Shown here: positions 15,131-23,253 of the stretch, one piece after another
How positions within the stretch are numbered: position 1 is the first letter of the stretch
How the letters are laid out: each line of letters begins with the position of its first letter
NCBI GenBank assembly: GCA_964645585.1
Contig: CAZYAN010000048.1
Location: 1-29,897, forward strand
Direction: 5' to 3'
Origin: DATGSL01 sp964645585
GTDB taxonomy: Bacteria > Verrucomicrobiota > Verrucomicrobiia > Opitutales > T3Sed10-336
Length of the DNA: 29,897 nt
Made by a program: the position numbers and the translations under genes
The notes under the pieces: generated by a model
Database searches by the model: none
Told to the model about the DNA's origin: nothing
Seen by the model: only the letters and a program-made list of their open reading frames with translations

Positions 15131-16117
15131 GGCGAGGAGGGTTTGGAAGCGGGGGCCTTCGTCTTCGCGGGCGACGACCGAGACCTCCACATGCTCGAAG
15201 CCGGCCCGCTTCAGGAGGCTGTAAAGGGTGTTTTCCGTAAAACCGAGCCAGATATCGGCATAAAGATCCCGGGCCTTTTCGAAAGCGTGCTCCTTGAGGT
15301 CGAGGACAATCAGCCGGCCTCCCGGTTTCAAAATGCGGCAGGCTTCCGCGACGGCGCGTTCGGGATGACGGGCGTGATGGAGCGCCTGGCTGAGGAAGGC
15401 CAGGTCGTAACGGTCGTCGGGCAAAGGCACCTGTTCGATGTCACCGAGCTTATACGTCAAATTTGTCAGGCCGTTCTTCTTGGCCAAAGCGGTGCCGACC
15501 TCGACCATTTTGGGCGAACTGTCGATGCAGGTGACTGATTTCGCGCGCTGGGCGAGGAGCTGGGCGATCATGCCTTCGCCGGCACCGAGGTCGACGATGT
15601 CGATATGCGGTGTGAGACGGAGGAGAAAGTGCCCGATTGCCTCCCACGAGCGTCCGGGACAATAGTTTTTGCCAAGCCGGCCGGCGATGGAGTTGAAATA
15701 ATCCTCCATGAAGCGCCGGCGCTTCTCGAGAATTCGCGCAAGATTTTCCTGGTCCTCCCGGTATTCCGGCAAATCGGCCACAGCCGCGCCAGCTGCATCG
15801 ATCAAGGAACGGCTTTCGGACCGCATGTGGGGATTGAGCGAGTAGAACGTCTTCTTCCCTTCGCGACGGTCGCGCAGAATGTTGCCCTTTCGCAGGAGGG
15901 CGAGGTGGGAGGAAATCCGGGACTGACCCATGCCCAGAATCTCCTGCATCTCCGCCACGGAGAGCTCCTCCCGGCTCAGCAAGGCGATGATGCGGAGACG
16001 TGTCGCGTCGCCCAGGAGCTTAAGGATGTCCCAGGGAGCGTCGCCCGGCACCGCCGGCGGCCGTCCCCGGTCAGTCGACGTAGCGGCCGATCGATTCAAC
16101 GATCCAGGTTTCCTCAT
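15110..16117 (-). CDS. ArsR-type winged helix fused to a SAM-dependent methyltransferase
   Basis: A 335-residue two-domain protein. Residues 29-95 are an ArsR-like DNA-binding domain (ILKLLGDATRLRIIALLSREELSVAEMQEILGMGQSRISSHLALLRKGNI), with recognition helix near GQSRISSHLALL. The metal-binding ELCVCDL motif of arsenic and cadmium sensors is replaced by ELSVAEM, so metal sensing is unlikely. Residues about 170-285 are a class I methyltransferase: motif I VDLGAGEGM (175-183), acidic CIDSSPKM, then LGDIEQVPLPDDRYDLAF and LKPGGRLIVLDL. Such fusions are widespread and are often linked to SAM or methionine metabolism. The ATG at 16117 overlaps the end of greA by 47 bases; a GTG at 16051 would avoid the overlap. 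Target and substrate are unknown. Confidence 0.88.
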   Translation of the reverse strand: MRKPGSLNRSAATSTDRGRPPAVPGDAPWDILKLLGDATRLRIIALLSREELSVAEMQEILGMGQSRISSHLALLRKGNILRDRREGKKTFYSLNPHMRSESRSLIDAAGAAVADLPEYREDQENLARILEKRRRFMEDYFNSIAGRLGKNYCPGRSWEAIGHFLLRLTPHIDIVDLGAGEGMIAQLLAQRAKSVTCIDSSPKMVEVGTALAKKNGLTNLTYKLGDIEQVPLPDDRYDLAFLSQALHHARHPERAVAEACRILKPGGRLIVLDLKEHAFEKARDLYADIWLGFTENTLYSLLKRAGFEHVEVSVVAREDEGPRFQTLLASGTKGS

Positions 16118-17915
16118 TTCCGGCGATCTTGATGGTCACACTGTCGCCGATCCGTTTGGTCAGGAGACTTTTGGCCAGCGGGGTCTCATAGGAGAGAACA
16201 TGGTTGTCCGGATCGCTGTCCCACGCGCCGAGGATGGTGTAGGTCACGCGCTGATCGGTGGATCCGACACGCAGGCCGGCAACACTGCCGATGCCGATTT
16301 GATCGGTTGGGGCGTCGGTGAAATTGGTAATTTGCGCGCGTCCGAGATCCTTTTCGAGCAGATCCTTCTTGGCCAGCAGAACCGCCTGTTCCTGTTTGGC
16401 CATCTTGTACTCGGAGTTCTCCTTAAGATCGCCATGCTCGCGGGCGGCACCGATCGCTTTGCTGATTTCGGGAATCTTCTTTGAGATGAGTTCCTCGTAT
16501 TCCTGCTTCCTGCGGTTGTAGCTCTCCTCGGAGACGATCAGGCGTTCCTGTTTCACTTCGGAGTCGCCGGCGACAAGGCTTTGGACGCTTTTGAACTTTT
16601 TGATGAAGCGGGCGAGAATCGACTTTTTGGCGAGCTCTTCAAAGCCTTGGTTCAGGATAAGATTGTTCGCGAGGTCGCGCGCGGTCTCGTTGTCGGCACC
16701 CTGGAGGAGATCCGCGACCAGCGATGCGTCGTCACTGAGAACTTCCGCCAGCTGGATTTTTCGGGTCCCCGCGGTTTGCAGGGCTTCGTAATCGATGGCG
16801 AAGAAAATCGCGTTGAGAAGCCGGGGGCTGATAAGATCCTTGAGCAGCGGGCCGAATTTTTTGGAATTTCGGTTTTTGACGATCCAATGGAGGACGGGCG
16901 CCCGAAGGTTTTGTTCGGTCAGCCAGCGTTTGAACGTGTCGGTCAGTTCCTGTTCGCAGCTGTTTTCGATCAGAAAATTGATACTCTCGGTGGTGAATTT
17001 GCCGCGGCTTTCCTTGAGCAGACTAAAGGTAAATTCCTTCCAGTCGCCGGGGTGGGTGGCTTTGATCAGTTCGAGGAAACGCTTTTGCTGGGCGACCGGC
17101 AGTTCCTCGGCAATGGTCGCCAAGTCGTGGGAGTCGTCGATCAGTGCCCCGGTGGCCGGTTCGAAGTTTTCAACCGGGACTCCGATCGCGCGGGCGAGAT
17201 CATCGCGAACCCACGCGCCGTGAAGCCGTTCGGTCAAGGTCAATTGATTGCTCTCGCGCACGACCGCAGCGAGGGTGTCGAGAACCTCCTGGGCCTTCTC
17301 GCGCCATTTCCCGGCGATCGTTTCGCATTTAACCAATTCTTCAACGGTGGAAATCTTCCTTTTAGCGGACTGGGTCTGGTTGAATCGCTCAAAAAGTTCC
17401 TCTTCGACTTCGATTGGCTCGGAGCGAAGGAAGTAACATTCGGTTTTTCGGGCCGGGACATTCACGCGCGGTTCTTGAACCAGCTGCTTCTTCGTGTTGG
17501 TCCACCAGCTGCGGAAGCGCGATTCGCCGACCAGGTCCCGCAGGAGATTTTCGAGTTCCTGTCCAGTGGCGGCATTGTTCGGATACGTTTGAAGCGCCTG
17601 GATCACCACTTCGGCCGGCCGCTTGCTGATCAATTCCGCAATTACCTCAGGCTCGGTCTGTTTCCGCGCCAGCAGGTGATTGTCCGGCAGAATCGTCATC
17701 GTATTGATGCAAAAAGCCGGATCCATAGAATGGTCTTTTTTGTCGTCGAAATCGACGATCAAACGATTCTCCGCCTGCCGATACTCTTTGATGAGGCCAA
17801 AGCCCCAACTCTGATGGATGCAATATCGCCCCGGCTGCATCGCCGCCAGCTTTTCGCGCGCGGGGGCGAGCTTCGGATTGTTTTCAATCAGTTCGTTGAT
17901 GGCTTCAACATTCAT
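16071..17915 (-). CDS. greA: Large GreA-type transcript cleavage factor with N-terminal extension
   Basis: A 614-residue protein, against about 158 for ordinary GreA. The last 150 residues (465-614) are a full Gre factor. The N-terminal coiled coil has REHGDLKENSEY, whose acidic D and E reach the RNA polymerase active site to drive cleavage of backtracked RNA. The C-terminal domain has YTILGAWDSDP, LSYETPLAKSLLTKRIGDSV and IVESIGRY. Residues about 28-75 (PGRYCIHQSWGFGLIKEY, RLIVDFDDKKDHSMD) resemble a small beta-barrel of the CarD/Tudor kind. Residues 80-460 are helical repeats of unknown role. Chlamydial GreA is similarly enlarged (about 700 residues), so this is probably a PVC trait. It lies downstream of the MFS gene on the same strand and overlaps the ArsR-methyltransferase gene. 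Confidence 0.88.
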   Translation of the reverse strand: MNVEAINELIENNPKLAPAREKLAAMQPGRYCIHQSWGFGLIKEYRQAENRLIVDFDDKKDHSMDPAFCINTMTILPDNHLLARKQTEPEVIAELISKRPAEVVIQALQTYPNNAATGQELENLLRDLVGESRFRSWWTNTKKQLVQEPRVNVPARKTECYFLRSEPIEVEEELFERFNQTQSAKRKISTVEELVKCETIAGKWREKAQEVLDTLAAVVRESNQLTLTERLHGAWVRDDLARAIGVPVENFEPATGALIDDSHDLATIAEELPVAQQKRFLELIKATHPGDWKEFTFSLLKESRGKFTTESINFLIENSCEQELTDTFKRWLTEQNLRAPVLHWIVKNRNSKKFGPLLKDLISPRLLNAIFFAIDYEALQTAGTRKIQLAEVLSDDASLVADLLQGADNETARDLANNLILNQGFEELAKKSILARFIKKFKSVQSLVAGDSEVKQERLIVSEESYNRRKQEYEELISKKIPEISKAIGAAREHGDLKENSEYKMAKQEQAVLLAKKDLLEKDLGRAQITNFTDAPTDQIGIGSVAGLRVGSTDQRVTYTILGAWDSDPDNHVLSYETPLAKSLLTKRIGDSVTIKIAGNEETWIVESIGRYVD

Positions 17916-18029
17916 ACAAATTATTAGTTAGAATCCAAAGGTTCTCAAAGCAAAGACAATTCTTTGGCGGATCTGCCGAACGATGCGGCGAAGGGCCTAA
18001 AAAACGCGCGATGGACCGCCTGCGATCGA

Positions 18030-19373
18030 TCACTTTGCCGGCTTTGGAAGGAGGAGACTGAGTGTGAGCGGCACCAGAAGGAGAGCGGCGCCGACAAGAT
18101 ACGACACGGTTGAACCATACCACCAGAAGATCGAGCTTGCAATCAACGGACCAATTGCGCGGGCGAGCGATCCGAGCGAACGAAAAACGCCGAGGGTCTC
18201 ACCTTGATTGTCACCGCCGGCGTAAAGAGAGACCAGAGCGGTGAGGCACGGGGTGGTCAATCCGGCTCCGAGGGCCATGAGAGTCAGACCGAGGTAGAGC
18301 ATGCCGACGGACGAGGCCATTGCGAGCGCTGCCATCGCCACGGTCATCAGACAAAGGCCGGCGAGCGTCAGCATTTTTTCGCCAAGCAGGCTGGCGCCTC
18401 GTCGCGCGAGCGTTCCTTGCGTGATGATCAGAACAAATCCGATGTGGACGAACATCAGCCCGATGTCGCGGGGAAGAAACTCAAAGCGCTGGGCGGCGAG
18501 GAAGGTGAGGGTGAATTCCATGCCGCTGAACGCGAGGATGTAGAGGAAATAGACGGTGTTCGATTTCCGGACCGGCGGAGTCTGGCGCGCGCGGAACATC
18601 CGGAAAGGGCTTCGCTTGGCAAAGGCGAGGGAACGCTCGCTCGCGGGCAAGGTTTCGCGGAAGAACAGGATCACGCCGGCGAGATTGACGACGCCGAGGA
18701 GAAACGCGAAGGCGGCCGGCGCGGAAAACGGGTTGACGCCGAAGCGGGCGGCGCCGGGAAACGCTTCGGCGAGATTCCACCCGGCCAGCAGGCCGCCGAT
18801 CGCCGGCCCGATCGTAAAGCCGAGCCCGAACGCGATGCCGACTAGCGCCATGCCTTTCGAGCGGTTGGCCCGCGAAGTCACGTCGGCAATCGCGGCCGAG
18901 GCGACCGACAAATTGCCGCCCATCGCGCCGCCGAGCAGCCGCGCCAGGATGAACAGCAGGAACGATCCGCTGAAAAACCAAAGGAGGTAACTGAGGGCCG
19001 TCCCGACGACTGTGTAGAGCAAAATCGTCCGTCGGCCGAACCCGTCGGAGAGCGTTCCCCAGATCGGAGCGAAAAGAAATTGCAGGAAAGAGTAAATCGA
19101 TCCAAGGACGCCGCCAAAGAGAATCGGCATCCATCGGTCCCCGCCGCCTCCGAGTTGTTCGAGGCGCTCCAGAAGTCCCAAAAACACCGCGAACAATCCC
19201 GCGTCGCCTTCGCGCGCAAGGTAGTAATCGAGCATCGCAGGGAAGAGGGGAAAGACGACGGAGAAACCGACCAGGTCGAGGAAGATGACCAGGAAAATCG
19301 TTCCGAGCGCGGCGGGGTGGCCGGCGGATGGAACGGATTTATCCGGAGCGGAACTTTCGATTGGTTGTGACAC
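18030..19373 (-). CDS. Major facilitator superfamily transporter (TetA-like drug/metabolite exporter)
   Basis: A 447-residue protein with about 12 membrane helices. Motif A between helices 2 and 3 is GTLSDGFGRRTILL. The first helix carries FLVIFLDLVGFSVVFPLFP, as in the TetA/drug:H+ antiporter branch. Helix 5 has the antiporter-like GIAFGLGFTIGPAIGGLLAG. A loop between helices 1 and 2 (REGDAGLFAVFLGLLERLEQLGGGGDRW) is longer than usual. Translation starts at a GTG (19373), as no ATG precedes the first helix. The substrate cannot be told. It sits between coaD and greA, all on the minus strand, with gaps of about 110 bases. Confidence 0.88.
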   Translation of the reverse strand: MSQPIESSAPDKSVPSAGHPAALGTIFLVIFLDLVGFSVVFPLFPAMLDYYLAREGDAGLFAVFLGLLERLEQLGGGGDRWMPILFGGVLGSIYSFLQFLFAPIWGTLSDGFGRRTILLYTVVGTALSYLLWFFSGSFLLFILARLLGGAMGGNLSVASAAIADVTSRANRSKGMALVGIAFGLGFTIGPAIGGLLAGWNLAEAFPGAARFGVNPFSAPAAFAFLLGVVNLAGVILFFRETLPASERSLAFAKRSPFRMFRARQTPPVRKSNTVYFLYILAFSGMEFTLTFLAAQRFEFLPRDIGLMFVHIGFVLIITQGTLARRGASLLGEKMLTLAGLCLMTVAMAALAMASSVGMLYLGLTLMALGAGLTTPCLTALVSLYAGGDNQGETLGVFRSLGSLARAIGPLIASSIFWWYGSTVSYLVGAALLLVPLTLSLLLPKPAK

Positions 19374-19480
19374 GGAAGAGGGTCAAGAAAAGTGGAGCGG
19401 CGACCGAAGGCAAGGTTAGCGTCGATTTCGGCCGCCGCCTTCAACCGCGAAACCGCTGGCTGCCCGCCAGGACAGCTCGC

Positions 19481-19981
19481 TCATGAATCGGGCTGAGCGG
19501 GGTGTCCGACGCCCTTTTCTCGAAGCGCGCGAGCAACATTTTCTGGAACAAAGCTCGCGATATCGCCGCTGTATTTGCTAACCTGTTTAACGAGGCTCGA
19601 GCTGGTAAACGTGTACGATTCGTGCGGCATCAGGAAAATCGTTTCAATGTCGGCATTCAGGTGGCGGTTCATCAGAGCCATCTGGAATTCAAACTCGAAG
19701 TCGGAAACCGCCCGGAGTCCCCGCACAACAGCTGTCGCTCCGCTTTCGCGCGCGAAATCGACGAGCAGCCCCTCGAAAATGGTCGCCGTCACGTTCGGCA
19801 GGTTCTTCAGGTTTTCCTCGATCAGGCGCAGCCGCTCTTCGGCGCGGAACAGCGGGTGCTTGTCCTTGTTGCGCGCGACGCCGATGACGACGCGGTCGAA
19901 AATTCGGGCCGCGCGGCACGCGACATCGAGATGCCCGTTGGTCACCGGGTCAAATGTCCCGGGATAGATGCAAATTCTCAT
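19481..19981 (-). CDS. coaD: Phosphopantetheine adenylyltransferase
   Basis: A 166-residue nucleotidyltransferase that joins ATP and 4'-phosphopantetheine to make dephospho-CoA, the fourth step of CoA synthesis. The signature GTFDPVTNGH (8-17) gives the T/HxGH motif with H17. VVRGLRAVSDFEFEFQMALMN (residues about 84-104) and ESYTFTSSSLVKQVSKYSGD (the usual ISSTxVRE region) are also present. Length is normal for CoaD. It is divergent from pgsA across a 101-base gap that should hold both promoters. Confidence 0.96.
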   Translation of the reverse strand: MRICIYPGTFDPVTNGHLDVACRAARIFDRVVIGVARNKDKHPLFRAEERLRLIEENLKNLPNVTATIFEGLLVDFARESGATAVVRGLRAVSDFEFEFQMALMNRHLNADIETIFLMPHESYTFTSSSLVKQVSKYSGDIASFVPENVARALREKGVGHPAQPDS

Positions 19982-20082
19982 CGGCTTACAAAAAGATTCT
20001 CCTGCCGGGATAAATCGTTAGGCTCGGTCGTTTCGAAAAACGGATTCCTGCGTCACAAGGCAAATAAAAAGACGCCTTCGTC

Positions 20083-20697
20083 ATGAACTTTCCGAATCTG
20101 CTCACACTTTCGCGGATCATTTTTCTCTTCTTGATCGCCATTCTGCTGGCCATTCCGTGGCCCGGTTCGGCGACCGTTGCTTTTCTGCTGTTTCTGGTCG
20201 CGGCACTGACTGACTGGGCCGACGGCTACTACGCCCGGCGCTACGGCCAGGTTTCCAATTTCGGGAAACTGATGGACGCCCTGACAGACAAAATTTTGAT
20301 GGTCGGTCTGTTTGTTTCACTAACGGTGCTCGGGTATTTCGAAGGGTGGGAGCTGCTTGCGCTGTTTTCGGTGCTGCTGATCCTGTCGCGCGAATTCTTT
20401 ATAACCGGCCTGCGCCTGGTCGCCGCGGCCAACGGCATCGTGCTCGCCGCGGAGAAGTCCGGCAAGCAAAAGACGGTCAGCCAGATTCTGGCGATGGCGT
20501 TTCTTCTATTGGCTCCGGTGATCGAGATTGACTTCGGGCGGCTGTTCCGCGCCGATTTCTCAGCGGCGGCCAACGGGTTTCACTGGGCGGGTTTTGTGCT
20601 GTTTCTTCTCGCGACCGTGCTGACCGTGACTTCCGGCACACGCTATATCCTGAAATACTGGCTCGACCTGTTTCCGGCGGGAGGGAAAGACGAATGA
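20083..20697 (+). CDS. pgsA: CDP-diacylglycerol-glycerol-3-phosphate 3-phosphatidyltransferase
   Basis: A 204-residue inner-membrane enzyme that makes phosphatidylglycerol phosphate. The CDP-alcohol phosphotransferase motif D-x2-D-G-x2-A-R-x8-G-x3-D-x3-D is exact at D44, D47, G48, A51, R52, G61, D65 and D69. About six hydrophobic helices follow the family pattern, and MNFPNLLTLSRI is the typical start. It overlaps pgpA by four bases (ATGA), and the two act in sequence: PgsA makes the phosphate ester and PgpA removes the phosphate. Confidence 0.95.
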   Translation: MNFPNLLTLSRIIFLFLIAILLAIPWPGSATVAFLLFLVAALTDWADGYYARRYGQVSNFGKLMDALTDKILMVGLFVSLTVLGYFEGWELLALFSVLLILSREFFITGLRLVAAANGIVLAAEKSGKQKTVSQILAMAFLLLAPVIEIDFGRLFRADFSAAANGFHWAGFVLFLLATVLTVTSGTRYILKYWLDLFPAGGKDE

Positions 20698-21218
20698 GCA
20701 GGCTTCAGGCGCCGCGGCCGGTCTGGCTGCGATTGCTCCCCGATCGAACCGTCATCAGCGTCGCGACGCTCGGCGCGGCCGGCCGTGTCAAGAAGGCGCC
20801 CGGAACAGTTGGAACCGCAGCCGGCCTGGTCTGGTTTACCTTCGTCTTTTTTTCAGCGGGGCCGCTGGTTTACTTGTTTATCGGCGGACTTTCGCTGGTT
20901 TTCGCCGTGCTCTTTTGCGGGGAAGCGGAGTTGAGGCTCCAAAAAGTTGATCCGGGTGAAGTCGTCCTCGATGAATTCGTGGCCGTGCCGTTTTGCTTCA
21001 TCGGATTGCAGCCGGCTCTCCACGCGGGACCCGCCTGGCTGGCGATCTTGGCGGGCTTCCTGGTGTTTCGGCTCTTTGACATCGTCAAACCGTTCGGCAT
21101 CCGCCGACTGCAGCGACTGCCGGGGGGGATCGGCGTTGTCGCAGACGATTTTGCCGCCGCGATCGCAACGGCGGTTGTGCTTCATCTGTTCGTCCGGTTC
21201 GCTCCGTGGTTTTCGTAA
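20694..21218 (+). CDS. pgpA: Phosphatidylglycerophosphatase A
   Basis: A 174-residue membrane phosphatase that converts phosphatidylglycerol phosphate to phosphatidylglycerol. Family motifs are VKKAPGTVGTAAG, KVDPGEVVLDEFVAVPF and FRLFDIVKPFGIRRLQRLPGGIGVVADDFAAAIA. The acidic residues of VVLDEF and VVADD are those expected to bind the metal. Three to four membrane helices are visible. The ATG at 20694 overlaps the pgsA stop, so the genes are translationally coupled. The gene converges on the HisN-like gene with a gap of only 37 bases. Confidence 0.94.
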   Translation: MSRLQAPRPVWLRLLPDRTVISVATLGAAGRVKKAPGTVGTAAGLVWFTFVFFSAGPLVYLFIGGLSLVFAVLFCGEAELRLQKVDPGEVVLDEFVAVPFCFIGLQPALHAGPAWLAILAGFLVFRLFDIVKPFGIRRLQRLPGGIGVVADDFAAAIATAVVLHLFVRFAPWFS

Positions 21219-21255
21219 TGCGGATCGCCGCCGGCCCGCGCGATCGGCTGCCGCT

Positions 21256-22038
21256 CTACACCATGTTGAGGATTTCGATGATGCGCGCGTGGAGCAGTTT
21301 ATTCGCCGCGACGATCGAGTTGCCTTGAAGCGGATCGCCGCCGTCCCAGGAGCTGATCGTGCCGTTTGCGCCGCGGATAATCGGGATAATCGGCAAAAAG
21401 TCCCACCGGTTGACGATTGGATCGAGCATCACGTCCGCCCAGCCGGTTGCGAGCAGCAGGTAGCCATAGCAGTCGCCCCAGGTGCGAAAGAGCTTCACGC
21501 GGGAAGCGAGCGTTTCGAAGGCCGCGCGGCTCTGGTAGAGAGCAATGTTCTTGATGTCGGTCGTCAGCAGCGAAACGTCCTCAATCTGGCTGGTGGGCCG
21601 AAACGATACCCGTTTGCCGTTGCAAGTCGTCGTGACGCCGTCGCCATAGCAAAACTGCCGCAGAATCGGCTGGTTGATCGCACCCAGCACCGGCCGCCCT
21701 TCGTGAAGCAGACCGATCAGAGTTCCAAAAAGGGGACAGCCGGATGCAAACGACTTGGTGCCGTCGATCGGATCGATCACCCAGACGAACTCGGCGTCGA
21801 TGTTCTCCTCTCCGAATTCCTCGCCGATAATTCCATGCGACGGATATTCATCGTGGATCATGTCCCGCATCACCCGCTCCGCGTTCCGGTCGGCCTGCGT
21901 GACCGGGGTGTCGTCGCCCTTCATCTCGACCTCGAGATGATTGTTCGCGAAATAAGGCGTGATGATCGCCGCGCTTCTGTCCGCGAGTTTGCGGACAAAT
22001 GGTAAAAGAGTCTCGGACAGCATGACTGGTGAACCCAT
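21256..22038 (-). CDS. Inositol monophosphatase family protein, probably histidinol-phosphatase
   Basis: A 260-residue Mg2+-dependent phosphatase. Metal ligands are in GEEFG (72-76) and WVIDPIDGTKSF (86-97: D89, D92), with the third in NRWDFLPI. GDCYGYLLLATGWADVMLDP and the WD-x-x-PIIPII ending resemble HisN-type histidinol-phosphatases more than classical inositol-1-phosphatases, so a histidine-biosynthesis role is favoured. No his genes are nearby, so a broad sugar-phosphate or inositol activity remains possible. The ATG at 22038 (MGSPVMLSE) is used; 22023 (MLSE) is nearly as good. No Shine-Dalgarno site is seen. Confidence 0.88.
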   Translation of the reverse strand: MGSPVMLSETLLPFVRKLADRSAAIITPYFANNHLEVEMKGDDTPVTQADRNAERVMRDMIHDEYPSHGIIGEEFGEENIDAEFVWVIDPIDGTKSFASGCPLFGTLIGLLHEGRPVLGAINQPILRQFCYGDGVTTTCNGKRVSFRPTSQIEDVSLLTTDIKNIALYQSRAAFETLASRVKLFRTWGDCYGYLLLATGWADVMLDPIVNRWDFLPIIPIIRGANGTISSWDGGDPLQGNSIVAANKLLHARIIEILNMV

Positions 22039-22172
22039 GACAATACTAGGTGGCTCCGGCCAGTCTTTCAATGAATCCCTTGCGAATGCAACCGCGGAGA
22101 AGGCGGAGTTTCGGAGGGCGGAGGTCGGAGATGCGCCGGATTGCTGATGAATCATCTGCCAGAACCTTAACT

Positions 22173-22207
22173 AATAACCAATAACCAATAATCAATAACC
22201 AATAACC
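22173..22207. repeat. Heptamer tandem repeat AATAACC, five units
   Basis: Five contiguous 7-base units at 22173, 22180, 22187, 22194 and 22201: AATAACC, AATAACC, AATAATC, AATAACC, AATAACC. Only the middle unit has a change (C to T). AT-rich against GC-rich surroundings, between a minus-strand phosphatase gene and a plus-strand exonuclease gene, so it lies in their shared promoter region. Confidence 0.85.
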
Positions 22208-22264
22208 AAAACCTGAACACCGGATAATCTTGAAAATCGGGCTCGGCGGGCGCTTGATTCCGCC

Positions 22265-22936
22265 ATGCATTGGCGGGACGTTCCGATTCATGTGATTGAT
22301 TTCGAGGGAAACCGGCGCTCCGGCATCCTGGAATACGGCGTCGCAACGGTTCAAGGCGGGGCGGTGACCTCGACCCGGACGCGCCTTTGCTGCCCGTCGG
22401 GACGGGTCGACGACGCGGACGTCGCCATCCACCGGATCACGCCATCGGCCGCAGGGCGGTTTCCGCCATTTGTCGACGAATGGGATTATTTTTGCGGGCT
22501 GCGTCGGACCGGTCCGCTGGCCGCCCATTTTGCCGGTGTTGAAAACCACTTGATCAAGGCGGTTTGGCCGTATCCGCCGCCGTCCCCCGACTTCGCCTGG
22601 CCGGATAAACGCGTGAACGAGTGGGGGCCGTGGATCGACACGGGCAGACTTTGCGCCGACTGTGTGCCCGAGGCTGGGTCGACGAAACTGGAGTCGCTCG
22701 TTGCGGCCTTTCACTTGCAAGATAAACTCGATCAGGCAGCGGCCCGGCACTGTCCGGCCGATCGTCGCGGCTACCATGCGGCGCTGTACGACGCACTGGC
22801 GGCAGCCTTCATTCTTCTTCACCTGCTGGAGCAGCCGCGCTTTTCTGGCGCGACAATTCCGTGGCTTCTGGAAAACAGTTGCGGTTCGGGCGCGGCCGCG
22901 GATCGAGAGCGCTTGTCGCAGCGAGAACTGTTTTGA
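22265..22936 (+). CDS. DnaQ-like 3'-5' exonuclease
   Basis: A 223-residue single-domain protein of the DEDD exonuclease type. Motif I is VIDFEGN with D12 and E14. Motif II is LAAHFAGVENHLI (86-97), where the usual Asp of AHNxxFD is replaced by Glu (E93). Motif III is YHAALYDALAAAFIL, with H171 and D176 of the DEDDh kind. The segment TGRLCADCVP-x-KLESLVAAF matches the helix before motif III in DnaQ relatives. It could be a proofreading-like, RNA-processing or repair nuclease; the substrate is unknown. The ATG at 22265 directly precedes the core, so no extra domain is present. Confidence 0.8.
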   Translation: MHWRDVPIHVIDFEGNRRSGILEYGVATVQGGAVTSTRTRLCCPSGRVDDADVAIHRITPSAAGRFPPFVDEWDYFCGLRRTGPLAAHFAGVENHLIKAVWPYPPPSPDFAWPDKRVNEWGPWIDTGRLCADCVPEAGSTKLESLVAAFHLQDKLDQAAARHCPADRRGYHAALYDALAAAFILLHLLEQPRFSGATIPWLLENSCGSGAAADRERLSQRELF

Positions 22937-23253
22937 CGCGGCGGCTAGTCGGGAATGGTACCAAAACAAGCCCGAATCCGGACCGTGGAAGCGGCATCTT
23001 GCTGCTGTGCTATGCGGATTAGCGGCTGGAATCCACTGTCACTTATTGGTAGGTGCGCGCCATTTGCGACCAGTCGGATCTCGATCGGGAAGGGCGCTTG
23101 ATGCGTCCCGGGCTTGCCCTGGTTTTTCGGCGGTTCTGATTACGTCTTGACGAGGCCGCCGGACGCCGCTACAACGGGCGGCGAAGAACGGCCCTGTTCG
23201 AACTCTTTCGTTCCGCCCGAAGCGGGATCCTCTTTTTTACCTGCCCGAACGTC
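22937..23253. other. Intergenic region upstream of the envelope cluster
   Basis: No gene is seen in these 317 bases. Near the end, TTCCGC (23211-23216) can pair with GCGGGA (23222-23227, one G-U) around CCGAA, and six T follow at 23233-23238 after a five-base gap. This may be a weak terminator or attenuator 15 bases before the next start. Promoters for the following cluster are expected here but I cannot place them. Confidence 0.4.

Noticed and set aside
16581..17927. Long open frame (448 codons) antisense to greA
   Set aside because: It mirrors a clear Gre-domain protein on the other strand and has no family motif; GC-rich third positions leave the opposite strand open by chance.
22173..22207. 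Possible CRISPR-like array
   Set aside because: Units are 7 bases with no spacers; it is a simple tandem repeat.
22046..22969. Minus-strand frame containing FGYWLLIIGYWLLV, resembling a membrane repeat
   Set aside because: The peptide is just the AATAACC heptamer repeat read through, and the frame is antisense to the exonuclease gene.
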